A DNA stretch of 43,587 nt from positions 1 through 43,587 of the forward strand of contig NZ_BMXW01000008.1 of assembly GCF_014651955.1 (NCBI RefSeq), read 5' to 3'. The notes beneath the pieces are model-generated. The model had not been told where the DNA came from, did no database searches, and saw nothing but the letters and a program-made list of their open reading frames with translations. Shown in pieces: positions 43,544 to 43,587 of this stretch (position 1 is the stretch's first letter; each line of letters starts with the position of its first letter). This stretch comes from Shewanella fodinae. Lineage in GTDB: Bacteria > Pseudomonadota > Gammaproteobacteria > Enterobacterales > Shewanellaceae. Made by a program: the position numbers and the translations under genes.

Positions 43544-43587
43544 GTTATTTGCCTCTTTGACTTCGCTAAAAATCGAGGAAGCATTTA

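Larger units (their letters stand above)
43050..43587 (-). mobile_element. IS200/IS605-family insertion, left end outside the window
   Basis: The element carries a single Y1 transposase gene and terminal hairpins in place of inverted repeats, as in the IS200 group. Its 3' end lies near the hairpins at 43053-43104. Its 5' end continues past base 43587. No tnpB accessory gene is present inside the window. Confidence 0.65.

Noticed and set aside
1..43587. CRISPR array
   Set aside because: No series of regularly spaced direct repeats was seen. The repeats found are isolated inverted repeats or tRNA halves.

Overview
The window is a chromosomal segment of a gammaproteobacterium, most likely Shewanella or a close relative. 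The evidence is the linked set of bolA and luxS, a complete Na+-pumping NADH:quinone oxidoreductase operon (nqrABCDEF plus nqrM), two adjacent bacterioferritin genes, a dCache chemoreceptor, dinB, the rpsU-yqeY-dnaG-rpoD macromolecular synthesis cluster, tsaD/plsY/folB/folK/uppP, an Lpp-type lipoprotein, cca, gspAB and nhaD.

Layout. 1-2443: a truncated S9-type peptidase gene, then rlmG. 2534-4145: an AlkB-type dioxygenase, bolA and luxS. 4706-10973: the nqr operon with its maturation factor nqrM. 11189-12139: two complementary bacterioferritin subunits, one keeping the haem ligand and the other the ferroxidase centre. 12259-15737: a small unknown ORF, an MCP and dinB, which has a LexA box. 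15912-28613: an integrative element. 28789-33241: rpoD, dnaG, yqeY and rpsU, all on the minus strand. 33444-42809: housekeeping genes. 43050-43587: an IS200-like insertion running off the right edge.

The unusual part is the roughly 12.6-kb element. It interrupts a tRNA gene with a CAT anticodon (tRNA-Ile2 type) exactly in the anticodon loop. The native 5' half, with a good promoter, lies at 28573-28613. The native 3' half, next to a strong terminator, lies at 15912-15947. Joined across a 9-bp core they rebuild a perfect tRNA. A second, complete tRNA of the same kind, with a differently base-paired T stem, sits 51 bp inside the right end and appears to be a replacement supplied by the element. 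The element also carries a primase/zinc-finger/helicase-like protein with two unrecognised genes upstream, a cluster of small unknown genes, and two tandem tyrosine recombinases. The second recombinase has a strong promoter overlapped by a LexA box. The cargo is an apparent restriction-modification module (HTH regulator, C5 methyltransferase, PD-(D/E)XK endonuclease) and a large DUF6119/TIGR04141-type protein. Long inverted repeats sharing the 11-mer ATTAATGAACA lie before the HTH gene and between the methyltransferase and nuclease genes, suggesting one regulatory circuit.

All functional calls come from reading motifs, spacing and architecture by eye. No database search was run.
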